Shown here: one piece after another, positions 1 to 8,880 of the stretch | Position numbering within the stretch: position 1 is the stretch's first letter | How the letters are laid out: every line of letters begins with the position of its first letter | From: JAHBVL01 sp964461025 | GTDB lineage: Bacteria > Chloroflexota > Chloroflexia > Thermomicrobiales > UBA6265 | Length of the DNA: 64,000 nucleotides | Assembly (NCBI GenBank): GCA_964461025.1 | Contig: CAYWSE010000003.1 | Coordinates: 1-64,000, forward strand | Direction: 5' to 3' | Notes under the pieces: generated by a model | What the model was told of the DNA's origin: nothing | Databases searched by the model: none | Seen by the model: the letters and a program-made list of their open reading frames with translations, nothing else | Translations under genes and position numbers: made by a program

Positions 1-2
1 TG

Positions 3-1790
3 TTGGGCTTGCTGGCATTTGCCGCCTCGTTTGCCGTCTGGAAACTAGTCGGACCGCGCGCATCGAGCGAGGCGGTCTACGACGCGCTGGGCCTCTGGAT
101 CCTCTCGATGGTTGCCATTCTTCTGGCAGTTGGTGGAATGCCAACGCGAAGGTCATTGTCCCGGCTGTGGCTGGACGTTCGGGCCAACAGGCGTGAACTG
201 GCCATCGTTGTCGCAATCACGATCGGCGCACTCCTCATTCGCATCTTTCCCTATGGAATCTATCCCAGGACGATGGGAGGCGATGAGGGCGTCTTCGCCG
301 TTCAAGCGCTCGAAGTAAGCTCCGGTAACTCGTCGAACTTCTTCGCTGTGGTCAATACCGGAAACATCAACTTGACCTTCGCTGCGCTGGGGGCTGTTAT
401 GAGTGTTTTCGGCGAGACTGTCGGCGGCTCGCGATTGCTGAGCGCCGGTATCGGCGCCGCAGCCATTCCCGCGACGTACCTTCTCGCCCGCGCCACCTTC
501 GGCCGTCTGGTCGCCACCATGTCGGCGATTGTGCTTGCGACGTCGTTCATGGCGCTCTTCTGGAGCCGGAACACGATGAACGAGGCTTCGGCGTTCCTCT
601 TTGCGCCCCTCGTGATCTGGCTGCTCGACCAGGGCTTGATCGGCCAGCGACGGTTGCCGGCGCTTCTCGCTGGATTCGCTATCGGTCTGAGTCTCTATTT
701 CTACTCGTCGAACCGAATTTTTCTGCCCCTGACGCTGCTCTATGCGGGATATGCGCTCCTGTTCTGGTTCCGGCGATCAGATCGCAACGTTCTGGCGGTT
801 ATGCGATCGACGGTTCCCCTGATCGCGCTGACCGCTGCAGGACTGCTTATTTCGGCGATGCCGATCCTTTCTCACTTCTGGCACCATCCAGGAAGCTTCA
901 ATCACCGGATGAATCAGGTGTCGGTTTTCACGTCGAGATGGCTGGAACGCGAAGCTGTCGTTCGCGACCAGAGCCAGGCGGCGATTCTCTTCGATCAATT
1001 CCGGATTGCCTCGCTTGTACCCTTTGGCAATGTCCAACGCGGCACGTTCATCCACGGCGACCCACCACTGCTCGGCTCGCCGGTGGTGCTGTTTGCAGCC
1101 ATTGGTCTGGCCATAGTGACGCTGACGTTCTGGAAACGCCCGCACTTCGGGCTTGCATCCTGCTTCTGGTTAACTGCCGCCGGCACAGCGATCACGATCG
1201 GCGCGCACGAACCGCACAAGCTCGTGACATCGATCTCCGTGCTGGCGATTCTCACCTCTCTCGGCATCGTCTCCATCGTGCGACTGTTGACGGGCTTCTT
1301 TCATCCGACTGGCAGAATCGCGGCGACCGCATCGCTGGTCTGCGTTCTCGTTATTGCCGGCTGGAGCCTGGACGCCTTTTTCGCCGATCCCGACCAATAC
1401 GATCTCTTCGCGGATTCGAATACTGTGCTTGCTCATTCCCTCGCCGTGAACGCAGACGAGCTCGGACCGGGGACGACGGTTTACTTTCTTGGAGCGCCGT
1501 ACATGACCTACGGTGGGTTCAGTAATCTGCGCTTCATCGCCCGCGACGCGACCGGCATCGACCTGATCGACCCAATCAGCCCTGTCGACGCAGCTCCGGC
1601 AATTGCTGGCCCGACGATTTTCGCGGTCATTGCTGCTCGCGAGAATGAGCTTGTGATGATTCGTAGGTGGTTTCCGGAAGGCTACGAGGCACGATACGAG
1701 TTGCCGGATTTGGGGTATCTCTACTCGACAATCACCGTGCTCCCAGAGGAAGCGCTGCACGAAGAAATGGCAACCCCGCCGGCTACCTGA
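3..1790 (+). CDS. GT39/ArnT-like membrane glycosyltransferase (5' end cut by window)
   Basis: Polytopic membrane protein with roughly a dozen hydrophobic segments and a C-terminal soluble tail. Near residue 91 it carries the motif GGDEGVFA, in the first extracytoplasmic loop after a membrane helix. This is the acidic catalytic motif of GT39/ArnT/PMT-type enzymes, which move a sugar from a polyprenyl-phosphate carrier to an acceptor outside the membrane. The acceptor cannot be told from the sequence. The reading frame is open to the window edge (the first codon is TTG in the second in-frame position), so the true start probably lies upstream. Its stop overlaps the stop region of the convergent Nudix gene by 8 bases. 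Confidence 0.75.
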   Translation: MGLLAFAASFAVWKLVGPRASSEAVYDALGLWILSMVAILLAVGGMPTRRSLSRLWLDVRANRRELAIVVAITIGALLIRIFPYGIYPRTMGGDEGVFAVQALEVSSGNSSNFFAVVNTGNINLTFAALGAVMSVFGETVGGSRLLSAGIGAAAIPATYLLARATFGRLVATMSAIVLATSFMALFWSRNTMNEASAFLFAPLVIWLLDQGLIGQRRLPALLAGFAIGLSLYFYSSNRIFLPLTLLYAGYALLFWFRRSDRNVLAVMRSTVPLIALTAAGLLISAMPILSHFWHHPGSFNHRMNQVSVFTSRWLEREAVVRDQSQAAILFDQFRIASLVPFGNVQRGTFIHGDPPLLGSPVVLFAAIGLAIVTLTFWKRPHFGLASCFWLTAAGTAITIGAHEPHKLVTSISVLAILTSLGIVSIVRLLTGFFHPTGRIAATASLVCVLVIAGWSLDAFFADPDQYDLFADSNTVLAHSLAVNADELGPGTTVYFLGAPYMTYGGFSNLRFIARDATGIDLIDPISPVDAAPAIAGPTIFAVIAARENELVMIRRWFPEGYEARYELPDLGYLYSTITVLPEEALHEEMATPPAT

Positions 1791-2277
1791 AGAGCCTCCA
1801 CTTTTCGGGGTCGCGACCCCGAAGCTCGGCGCCGAAATCTTCCGCAAAGGTCATCAGTGTCAACTCCCCATCGAGCGCCAGTCTCCCGAAATAGGCGGAC
1901 AGATCGGTAACGTCTTCGCGGTCGAGCTCGTCGCGAGTGAAAAATCGGGCATCGTCGTTTTCGTGACCGTCCGGTTCAGCCGAACCGTTGACATGCTCGA
2001 GGAGCCAGATCACGTAGTTGTCATTCCGATCGCCGTCGTAGCGAGTCCGGAGTCCGCAAATGCCAACCGCCCGCGCTTCGACGCCGGTTTCTTCCATCAC
2101 CTCGCGGACCACGGCCACATCGAGCGTTTCCCCGGGATCGACGATGCCGCCGGGCAGCATGTACCGCCCCTTGGTAGGCCCATATGTCATCCGAACCAGG
2201 AGTATTCCCTCATGGCCCACCACCACCGCGCCGACGGCAGTGGTGTTACGCGGCAGTTCGACCGTTTTCTCGGTCAT
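1783..2277 (-). CDS. Nudix hydrolase
   Basis: A 164-residue protein with a complete Nudix box at residues 44-66: Gly44, Glu50, then REVMEETGV at 58-66, matching G-x5-E-x7-REUxEExGU. Such enzymes cleave nucleoside diphosphates linked to another moiety; the substrate here is unknown. I chose the ATG at 2277 because it overlaps the stop of the upstream helicase in an ATGA arrangement (2274-2277), which points to translational coupling. The longer open frame reaching 2706 lies inside the helicase gene and is not used. Coupling to a DNA-repair helicase suggests, but does not prove, a nucleotide-pool or repair role. Confidence 0.88.
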   Translation of the reverse strand: MTEKTVELPRNTTAVGAVVVGHEGILLVRMTYGPTKGRYMLPGGIVDPGETLDVAVVREVMEETGVEARAVGICGLRTRYDGDRNDNYVIWLLEHVNGSAEPDGHENDDARFFTRDELDREDVTDLSAYFGRLALDGELTLMTFAEDFGAELRGRDPEKWRLFR

Positions 2278-5200
2278 CGATCGGACTCCTTTTCCTTTTC
2301 TTTTGGCGCCCGGTGGACGACCAGATGGCGAATATCGTTCACAAATGGCGAGGGTTCGCGCGGATCGCCGTTCACTCGCCAGGCACTGGAGATGATCAGC
2401 CGTTCCTGTGCACGAGTGAGTCCGACATAGAATGCCCGCCTCGCTTCCTTCAGTTCTTCCTCGGCGTCGAGCGGATGGGAATAGGGGTACTCGCCATTTT
2501 CGGCGCCGATCATGAACACGACCGGCCATTCGTGCCCCTTGGCGCTGTAGACCGTCATCATTGTCACCCGCTCCCGCTCCTCCTTGTCGAGATCGCTGGC
2601 GGTGGCCAGTGAGACCCTTTCGAGAAGCTCGGGAAGCGTGATCTCTCCCCGGATGCGGGCGAAACCGTCGACGAATGCCATCCAGTTGTGCTCCAGGTTC
2701 AGCCACTTTTCATCGTCCGGCTCGGGAGAGACCACAGAACTGAGCCAGTCACTAGCCCGTTCCAGCCACGTCGCCGGAATGTCGTGACCATCTGCGAGAT
2801 ACCAATCCGGTCGAAGATGAAATGCTCGCGCTCCAACTCGCACCAGCAGCTGGTTGTCTGGCGTTTCTTCCGCCTGGCGGGCCATGATGCTGGCCGCGAC
2901 GACCGGCAGCGTTTCGCTGAGCACGCCGATGGCCCGGTCGCGATTCAGATCGCGAAGCAGGCGCAGCAGCACAGTGGCATTCAGGTGAGCGTCTTGCAGC
3001 GCTTCATGATTCCCTCGCGATGCACGTTCCTCGGCGGTGAGGAGATCGTCCAGCCGGTGGCTCTGACGCGGATGGAGCCGCCGCGACAGCAGAAGCGTGT
3101 CGAGGAGAAACGGCGCCGGTGGATCCAGTCCGAGAGTCTGGCACTCCCTGGCAACGATGCGATTGTCGAACGACGTGATGTTATGCCCAGCGACGACACC
3201 GTCGCCGGCGAATTCGAGAAAGGCCGGCAACACCCGATCGATGGTTGGACAATCCTCGACCATCTCCCAGCTGATGCCGTGGACGTTCTGCGCTCCCTGC
3301 GTGATCGTTTCCGGCGACGAGGGCCTGACTCTGGCTGTAAACGCGTCGTCCTGCAGGACTCCCTTGCTGACCCGAACCGCGGCGATTTCCATGATCTCGG
3401 CGGTGAGTGGCACATTGCTGGTCGTTTCCAGATCGAATACCGTGAAGTCCCCTTTGTGCAATCGTTCGCGGCGCATGAGCACCATCTGCAGGAGGCGCCA
3501 TGCCTGGGCCGCGATGGTCCACTGCGCATCGGGAATCCAGCTCAGGCGAAGATCGGCCTCACGGTCGGTCTCCCCACAGGCAACGACGAAGACTTCTCCT
3601 GACTGCTCGTTGGGGAAGTAGTCGGCGACCACCCTGGACACCAGCCCGGCAGCGAGCCGAGCGTCGAGGTGATCGTCCGCCTCCACGACGATCTGCCTGC
3701 CCGCGGCCAGAGCCAGGTCGAGCGTTTCCGCTTTCCCACTCAGATGTCGCCCCAGCTCGTCGAGCGTCGATCGCAGGTTGGCCCGCTCAGCTGCGGGAAT
3801 GGGATCACGACGGCTGCGCATAAGCGCCAGCATTCGATCGACTGCCGCCACGGCGCCATCGTCCGCTGCCGCTCTGGCGGGAGTGACGACGTCGTTCATG
3901 AATCGGGTGATGATGGTTGCGGTCAATGGCGACGCTTCGGCCCGAAGCAGTTCCGGTGATTCGGCCAGCTGCCCAAGCGTCATGTCGTGGCGAGCGGCGA
4001 TCCGGCGCAGGTCGAGCATCGTCAGCTCGTCGACCAGAAACCGTGGCCAGTTGATCGCCGAAGCGAAGCTATTGTCCCGGGTCGACGCCACCAGCTCGAA
4101 ATACCGAATCGTCTCCTGGACGTCCCGGTCGTCGAAAAAGCGCTCCCGTTCGATGCGCCGCACCGGAATGGAGCGGTCGGCCAATGCCTGCTCCACGAGA
4201 TGCGCCCGCCTGTGCCGGCGGTAGAGGATAGCGATCTCGCTCGGTTTGCGGCCCTGTTGGATGTAGCGCTCGACAAGCTGAGCCACCAGACGAGCCTCGT
4301 CGATATCGTCGGGCCGCTCGATCCAGTCGACGGGCGACCCTTCGGGACGGACGCTGACACTCACTTCTTCCGCGCCGGAGACAAGCATCAGCTGCTGAGC
4401 GATGGCGACGACGCGCCCGATCGACCGGTGGTTCTCGTTCAACTCGAACCGGGCCGGTTGGTAATCCGTGTAGAGCTGCCCCAGCATCTTGTCGGGTAGC
4501 GCGCCTCGAAATCCGAAAATCGCCTGATTGGCATCGGCCACGACGAGGAGCTGTCTCTCCTCTGCTTCAGGTGGCAGCAGCGCTCGTATTAGCCGGTACT
4601 GCTCGGCTGAAACATCCTGGTACTCATCGACGAAGATGAACCGAAACCGGTTGTGAACGCGCTGCGCCGCTTCGGGATCATTCCAGAGAAGATCGGCGGT
4701 GTCGATGATGAGATCGTCGAAATCGCAGGCGTTCTCGTTGCGCAGCTCCTGCTGATAGACACCGAAAATCGTCTCCGCCACATCGGGTTTGAACCTGTAT
4801 TCCGCAACCGCCTCGTCGATCGGCAGGTTGCCACACTTCATCTTGCTCAGTGCATTGAGCAGATCCTTGATCTCATAGTCGTCGAACCGAAAACCTGCCT
4901 GGCTGGCGGCGAATCGCATCATCCGAAAGCGATCGGCATCGGAGAGCACGGTTGGCACGCCGGAACCGATGGCGGTCGTGGCATGCTCGCGCAAGATACG
5001 AAGGCAGGCGGAGTGGAAGGTTCCTGCGTAGACGCCGGGACGCACCATCGACGCCAACCGCGTGACCAGTTCATTAGCAGCCCGTTCAGTGAAGGTCAAT
5101 GCCATCACTGCTTCTGGATCGACATGGCGTTCGTCACCGACCAGATGGGCAATCCTTCTGGTGATCGTCAGCGTTTTGCCGCTGCCGGGAGGGGCCACGA

Positions 5201-5324
5201 CGAGCAGATGGCCCTGCCTGTCGGAGTAGACGACCCCGCGCTGCCCCTCGGTCAGTTCGACGCTGAGGTAGTCGATGGCCGTTCGGTTTGAGTGAACAGG
5301 TGGTTCGGCGGCGTGGGTGCTCAT
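2274..5324 (-). CDS. UvrD/PcrA-type helicase with an internal DEDDh exonuclease domain
   Basis: Superfamily 1 3'-5' DNA helicase of about 1016 residues. Visible helicase motifs: Walker A APPGSGKT near residue 44, DEYQD near residue 232, the GTFHSACLRIL segment, TVYSAKGHEW (about bases 2517-2560) and YVGLTRAQERL (about 2395-2440). Between the 2B-like region and the last 2A motifs sits a DnaQ-like DEDDh exonuclease (about bases 2940-3450). Its motifs are FDLETT, GHNITSFD and HEALQD, so all acidic residues and the histidine look intact. The protein is longer than a typical UvrD (about 700-750). Start: ATG 5324 follows a possible -10 TACAAT (5333-5338 on the minus strand) and could be leaderless; an in-frame ATG at 5369 is the alternative. 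It is coupled to the downstream Nudix gene. Confidence 0.85.
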   Translation of the reverse strand: MSTHAAEPPVHSNRTAIDYLSVELTEGQRGVVYSDRQGHLLVVAPPGSGKTLTITRRIAHLVGDERHVDPEAVMALTFTERAANELVTRLASMVRPGVYAGTFHSACLRILREHATTAIGSGVPTVLSDADRFRMMRFAASQAGFRFDDYEIKDLLNALSKMKCGNLPIDEAVAEYRFKPDVAETIFGVYQQELRNENACDFDDLIIDTADLLWNDPEAAQRVHNRFRFIFVDEYQDVSAEQYRLIRALLPPEAEERQLLVVADANQAIFGFRGALPDKMLGQLYTDYQPARFELNENHRSIGRVVAIAQQLMLVSGAEEVSVSVRPEGSPVDWIERPDDIDEARLVAQLVERYIQQGRKPSEIAILYRRHRRAHLVEQALADRSIPVRRIERERFFDDRDVQETIRYFELVASTRDNSFASAINWPRFLVDELTMLDLRRIAARHDMTLGQLAESPELLRAEASPLTATIITRFMNDVVTPARAAADDGAVAAVDRMLALMRSRRDPIPAAERANLRSTLDELGRHLSGKAETLDLALAAGRQIVVEADDHLDARLAAGLVSRVVADYFPNEQSGEVFVVACGETDREADLRLSWIPDAQWTIAAQAWRLLQMVLMRRERLHKGDFTVFDLETTSNVPLTAEIMEIAAVRVSKGVLQDDAFTARVRPSSPETITQGAQNVHGISWEMVEDCPTIDRVLPAFLEFAGDGVVAGHNITSFDNRIVARECQTLGLDPPAPFLLDTLLLSRRLHPRQSHRLDDLLTAEERASRGNHEALQDAHLNATVLLRLLRDLNRDRAIGVLSETLPVVAASIMARQAEETPDNQLLVRVGARAFHLRPDWYLADGHDIPATWLERASDWLSSVVSPEPDDEKWLNLEHNWMAFVDGFARIRGEITLPELLERVSLATASDLDKEERERVTMMTVYSAKGHEWPVVFMIGAENGEYPYSHPLDAEEELKEARRAFYVGLTRAQERLIISSAWRVNGDPREPSPFVNDIRHLVVHRAPKEKEKESDR

Positions 5325-5422
5325 TGAAACCGATTGTACCGCCGGGATCGAGCGCACTTCGGTTTTCATGCGGGTATAGTCGCGCTGTTGCGATGATCGA
5401 CCGGGTCGTTGAAGGAGCGCGA

Positions 5423-6298
5423 GTGAGCACCAAAGAGTACGGAAAAGAGCTGGACGTTGCGACGCAGGCAGCCCGACAGGCAGGAGTGGCGATTCTCGAT
5501 TTCTACAACGCCCGCTCAGCCGCTGTTTACGAGAAGAAAGACGGCTCGGCGGTCACCGACGCCGATCTGGCGTCCGACCGGATCATACGAGAGGTCATCG
5601 GCGACGCGTTTCCCGGCGATTCATTGCTGACCGAAGAGGGGGTCGACGACGAGGTTCGATTGGCCTCAGAGCGGGTCTGGATTGTCGATCCCATCGACGG
5701 AACCAACCAGTTCGTCAACCGCACAGGGGAATTCGAAGTGCTGATTGCCCTCATCGTAGGCGATCGGCCGGTGGTGTCGGTCATCTACCAGCCGACCGGC
5801 GACGTGTTGCTCCGCGCCATCGCCGGAGAGGGAGCGGAGGTCGAGCGCCAGGGGCGCTCAGGTCCGCTCCGATTCGAATCAGTTGCCGAGACTTCGCCTC
5901 CCAGAGTGCTGACCTCTTCCTGGCTTGGCGCACCGGCAAATGTGCCATCTCTGAATCGCGTTTCGGTCGCCCTCGGCGGAGCGGAAACGATCGTATCCAA
6001 TGTCGGTGTTTCGGCGCGGCGATTCGTCCCGCCGGAGACGCTATGCGACGTCTTCGTTGGCGTGCACGTCGATGGATCGAGTGGCTACGCGTGGGAATGG
6101 GACTTCGCAGCGCCCGATCTGGTGGTCGTCGAAGCCGGCGGCGCCACGACCGATCTGGCGGGCAATCTGCACCGCTATAACAAACCCAACCCGATCAATA
6201 TCGGAGGAATCGTCATGAGCGTCGACCCGTCGACACAGGGGCGTGTGCTTCACGAGCTGGCGGGTGTTCTGTCACCCGAGCAGCTGCGCAACGGCTAG
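5423..6298 (+). CDS. Inositol monophosphatase family protein (SuhB/HisN/CysQ-like)
   Basis: Mg-dependent phosphatase fold of 291 residues. Metal-site motifs are present: LLTEEG near residue 70, the signature WIVDPIDGTNQF at 87-97, and EWDFAAPDLVVVEAGG in the C-terminal third. Family members dephosphorylate inositol phosphates, histidinol phosphate or PAP; the sequence alone does not decide which. I prefer the GTG at 5423 because GGAG sits 6-7 bases upstream (5413-5416). An ATG at 5393 is possible. It is divergent from the helicase gene and convergent with nagB, and the two stop codons interlock in CTAG at 6295-6298. Confidence 0.88.
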   Translation: MSTKEYGKELDVATQAARQAGVAILDFYNARSAAVYEKKDGSAVTDADLASDRIIREVIGDAFPGDSLLTEEGVDDEVRLASERVWIVDPIDGTNQFVNRTGEFEVLIALIVGDRPVVSVIYQPTGDVLLRAIAGEGAEVERQGRSGPLRFESVAETSPPRVLTSSWLGAPANVPSLNRVSVALGGAETIVSNVGVSARRFVPPETLCDVFVGVHVDGSSGYAWEWDFAAPDLVVVEAGGATTDLAGNLHRYNKPNPINIGGIVMSVDPSTQGRVLHELAGVLSPEQLRNG

Positions 6299-7038
6299 AG
6301 GCCCCCAGCGGCGGCTTTGTCGGCGATGATCGTCACCTTTTCCGGTCGCAGGCGCAGCCAGGATGCCGGAACGTCGGCGCTCATCGGGTCGCGGAGGGTT
6401 TTCCGAAGGATCTCCTGTTTGCTCGCACCGGAAACGATCAGCACGATTCTTTTCGCTTCCAACAGCGTCCCGACGCCCATGCTCATGGCCCGGCGAGGCA
6501 CGCTGGCGCCATTGAAATAGCCGGCAGCTTGGTCGATCGACTCCTGTGTCAGATCGAGAACGCGCGTTCGGGAGTCGGCAGGCGAGCCCGGTTCGTTGTA
6601 CGCGATGTGACCGTTCCCGCCGATGCCGAGCACGGCCAGCTTCAACCCGCCGGCTTCAACGATCGCTTGCTCGTAGTCTGTGGCCGCCGCAGCCGGATTG
6701 TCGGCCGTCACCGGTAGGGTGTGGACATTCTCTGCCGGGATACCGGCTGGATGGATGAAGGTGCGATGAAGCCACGACGTCAGCGTATTGGGATCGTCAG
6801 GTGAAACCCCCAGATACTCGTCCAGGCAGAAGAGATGGAAGCGAGTCAGCTCGACTTCCCCAGCCCGGCTGCGACGAATCAGTGACTCGAACATACCCAC
6901 CGGTGTACTGCCGGTCGGCAGCGAAATCGCGGCTTTCGGCTTGGCCTTCAGTGTCTCGACGACGATGTCCGCCGCCATCTCGCTCATGGCCTCGTAGTCC
7001 TGAACGACGATCAATGTTGGTTCCACGGTTGTCTGCAC
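6295..7038 (-). CDS. nagB: Glucosamine-6-phosphate deaminase
   Basis: A 247-residue sugar-phosphate isomerase/deaminase family protein. It carries the phosphate-binding LPTGSTPVGM, the LDEYLG segment and the family signature GIGGNGHIAYNEPGS, where Asp, His and Glu take part in ring opening and deamination. It converts glucosamine 6-phosphate to fructose 6-phosphate and ammonia in the cytoplasm. The length is close to NagB (about 240-266). The GTG start at 7038 is supported by GAGGAG 5 bases upstream. No nagA or amino-sugar transporter is adjacent. A related gluconolactonase function is less likely because of the NEP motif. Confidence 0.88.
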   Translation of the reverse strand: MQTTVEPTLIVVQDYEAMSEMAADIVVETLKAKPKAAISLPTGSTPVGMFESLIRRSRAGEVELTRFHLFCLDEYLGVSPDDPNTLTSWLHRTFIHPAGIPAENVHTLPVTADNPAAAATDYEQAIVEAGGLKLAVLGIGGNGHIAYNEPGSPADSRTRVLDLTQESIDQAAGYFNGASVPRRAMSMGVGTLLEAKRIVLIVSGASKQEILRKTLRDPMSADVPASWLRLRPEKVTIIADKAAAGGL

Positions 7039-7093
7039 CCTTTCTCCTCGCCGCAATTGCGGAAAGTATGCTTGAAACGGAGGTGATGAGCGG

Positions 7094-8203
7094 GTGACAA
7101 CGGCAACGCAGGGAATCGAAACGGCATTGCGGCAGATCGACGGCTGGATCGGCCCCGAAGCGGTACGAGGGGCATCCGCGGCGGTCTGGCATGCCGGTGA
7201 GCTGGTTGCGGTTCGGCATGCCGGCGAGGCGAATCCTGGCCAGCATGTCGACGACTCAACCCTCTTTGCACTGGCATCGGTGACCAAACCGGTCACCGCA
7301 GCCGCAGTTGTGTCGCTGGTGGATTCAGGCGAGCTCGATCTCGACGCCCCGGTACAGAACATTCTTCCCGACTTCGTGAGCAGCACGGAAGGATCGTTCG
7401 AAGCATTTCGAAACTCCATTACCGTGCGCCAGCTCCTTTCGCATACGAGCGGCTTGCCGGAGGATTTGACGCGAAGAACGTTTCGAGGGTCGGATCCTCC
7501 AACCCTGCAGGAGCTGACTGACGCGATGCTGCGACTCCCTCTGGAGTTCGAACCGGGCACCCAGCTCCTCTACTCGAATGCCGGCTACGGCACGCTGGCG
7601 AGAATCGCCGAAACGATCGCCGGTCAGGACTTCTGGGAACTCACCTGGCGAACTGTTCTCGACCCGCTCAGCATGCGAAAAACGATAGACCGCCCCGGAC
7701 CGTCGCTCGATGAGCGCATCGCCTATGTCGACGACATCGCCAACAAGGGCAAACCGACCGAGGCCTACAACAGCCGCTATTGGCGCGATCTTGGCATCCC
7801 CTGGGGCGGGCTCTACGGCACGGCAGAGGATATGGCAACCTTCGCAGGCTCATTTCTGCGACCGAAGGAGGGTCCTCATTCCCGTTCGCTTATGGAGGAG
7901 ATGATTCGCGATCAGGTCGCTGGCGTGCCTGGCGCGGTGCAAAGTCTGCGAGTCAGCTGGCCGCGTGCCTCATGGGGACTTGGCTGGGAAGTGAAAGGGC
8001 AGAAAGCCAGGCACTGGACCGGCAATCTCACGTCACCCGCCACGTTCTGTCATTTCGGCGCCACCGGCACATTGTTGTGGGCCGATCCCGACCACGATGT
8101 CGCGCTGGCCGTCTTCGCCAATCGCACAACCTATCATCTCTGGCCCTTCGTGCCGCCGAGATGGGCAGTGCTGAGCGACGCGATTATCGAGGCAGTTCGC
8201 TAG
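7094..8203 (+). CDS. Serine beta-lactamase-like hydrolase (class C / esterase family)
   Basis: A 369-residue member of the beta-lactamase/penicillin-binding esterase superfamily. Motifs: SVTK at residues 62-65 (nucleophile Ser and base Lys), YSNAGYG (the Tyr-x-Asn motif) and HFGATGT near the C-terminus, which replaces the KTG box. No signal peptide is visible, so a cytoplasmic esterase or D-aminopeptidase role is more likely than antibiotic resistance. GTG start at 7094 with GGAGG about 10 bases upstream. It is divergent from nagB across about 55 bases, and its 3' end overlaps the convergent cytidine deaminase gene by 20 bases. Confidence 0.85.
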   Translation: MTTATQGIETALRQIDGWIGPEAVRGASAAVWHAGELVAVRHAGEANPGQHVDDSTLFALASVTKPVTAAAVVSLVDSGELDLDAPVQNILPDFVSSTEGSFEAFRNSITVRQLLSHTSGLPEDLTRRTFRGSDPPTLQELTDAMLRLPLEFEPGTQLLYSNAGYGTLARIAETIAGQDFWELTWRTVLDPLSMRKTIDRPGPSLDERIAYVDDIANKGKPTEAYNSRYWRDLGIPWGGLYGTAEDMATFAGSFLRPKEGPHSRSLMEEMIRDQVAGVPGAVQSLRVSWPRASWGLGWEVKGQKARHWTGNLTSPATFCHFGATGTLLWADPDHDVALAVFANRTTYHLWPFVPPRWAVLSDAIIEAVR

Positions 8204-8621
8204 CGTCGGCGTCGTCCAGATCGCGCGGCCCGAACGACCGGGGCAGCAGATCATCGATCGATTGGATATCGGGGCCGTTCTCGCCCTCCAGAATGATCCA
8301 GAGCGAACCGTCTGGCATGCGGAACTCATTGATCACCTGACGGCATCCTCCGCATGGCGTGACGACCGCCACTCGGGGAGCCGACACCGCAATCGCCTGG
8401 ATGTGCCGGTGTCCTGCCGCCGCCGCCGTACCGATCGTGACCCGTTCGGCGCAGACCGACAGCGGGTAACTGGCGTTTTCGACATTGCATCCCGTCACGA
8501 TCGTGCCATCAGCTGTGATCAGCGCCGCCCCAACCGGAAAGTGCGAATACGGCACATAGGCATTGGCCGCCGCATCGCGCGCCTTGACCAGCAATTCCTC
8601 CGCCAGTTCGACAGCAATCAC
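8184..8621 (-). CDS. cdd: Cytidine deaminase
   Basis: A 145-residue homotetrameric-type cytidine deaminase. Zinc ligands and catalytic glutamate are in CAE (residues 57-59) and PCGGC (89-93), with the substrate-binding GCNVENASYP at 44-53. It deaminates cytidine and deoxycytidine to uridine and deoxyuridine for pyrimidine salvage. The GTG start at 8621 has AAGGAGA 8 bases upstream. The C-terminal tail after the core fold is acidic and short. The downstream end overlaps the beta-lactamase-like gene on the other strand. Confidence 0.93.
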   Translation of the reverse strand: MIAVELAEELLVKARDAAANAYVPYSHFPVGAALITADGTIVTGCNVENASYPLSVCAERVTIGTAAAAGHRHIQAIAVSAPRVAVVTPCGGCRQVINEFRMPDGSLWIILEGENGPDIQSIDDLLPRSFGPRDLDDADASELPR

Positions 8622-8741
8622 AGCTCTGCTCTCCTTGTCACGTTTCTCATGCTCCTGGCCTCAATGGTACGGTTCTCCGCAATCCAACGGCGGTTTGCAG
8701 AACGGGCTGCCGTGGATGAGTATGGACGCTTCCTTTGCGCC

Positions 8742-8840
8742 GTCATTCTGAACGAAGTGAAGAATCTTTCGTTCGGGAATCAGACGGCTCCATGGGACGC
8801 CTTCCGCTGCGGCGAAGATCGTTCGCAAGCTCAGGATGAC
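8742..8840. repeat. Inverted-repeat element A (99 bp, REP/MITE-like)
   Basis: The left end starts GTCATTCTGAACGAAG and the right end finishes GCAAGCTCAGGATGAC. Read on the minus strand, the right end begins GTCATCCTGAGC, so the ends form imperfect terminal inverted repeats of about 27 bp. The element lies in the 259-bp gap between cdd and the orphan gene at 8881. It has no coding potential. No clear target-site duplication is visible. Ends of this kind resemble dispersed non-coding repeats seen in several bacterial genomes; a genome-wide copy count is needed to call it a family. Confidence 0.65.
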
Positions 8841-8880
8841 TATCCTGTTTTGATATTGCGTCGGTGCCGGGCTCTCCGGC

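Noticed and set aside
7094..8203. Beta-lactamase-like gene as an antibiotic-resistance gene
   Set aside because: No signal peptide and no KTG box; the family is mostly esterases and peptidases, so resistance is not supported.
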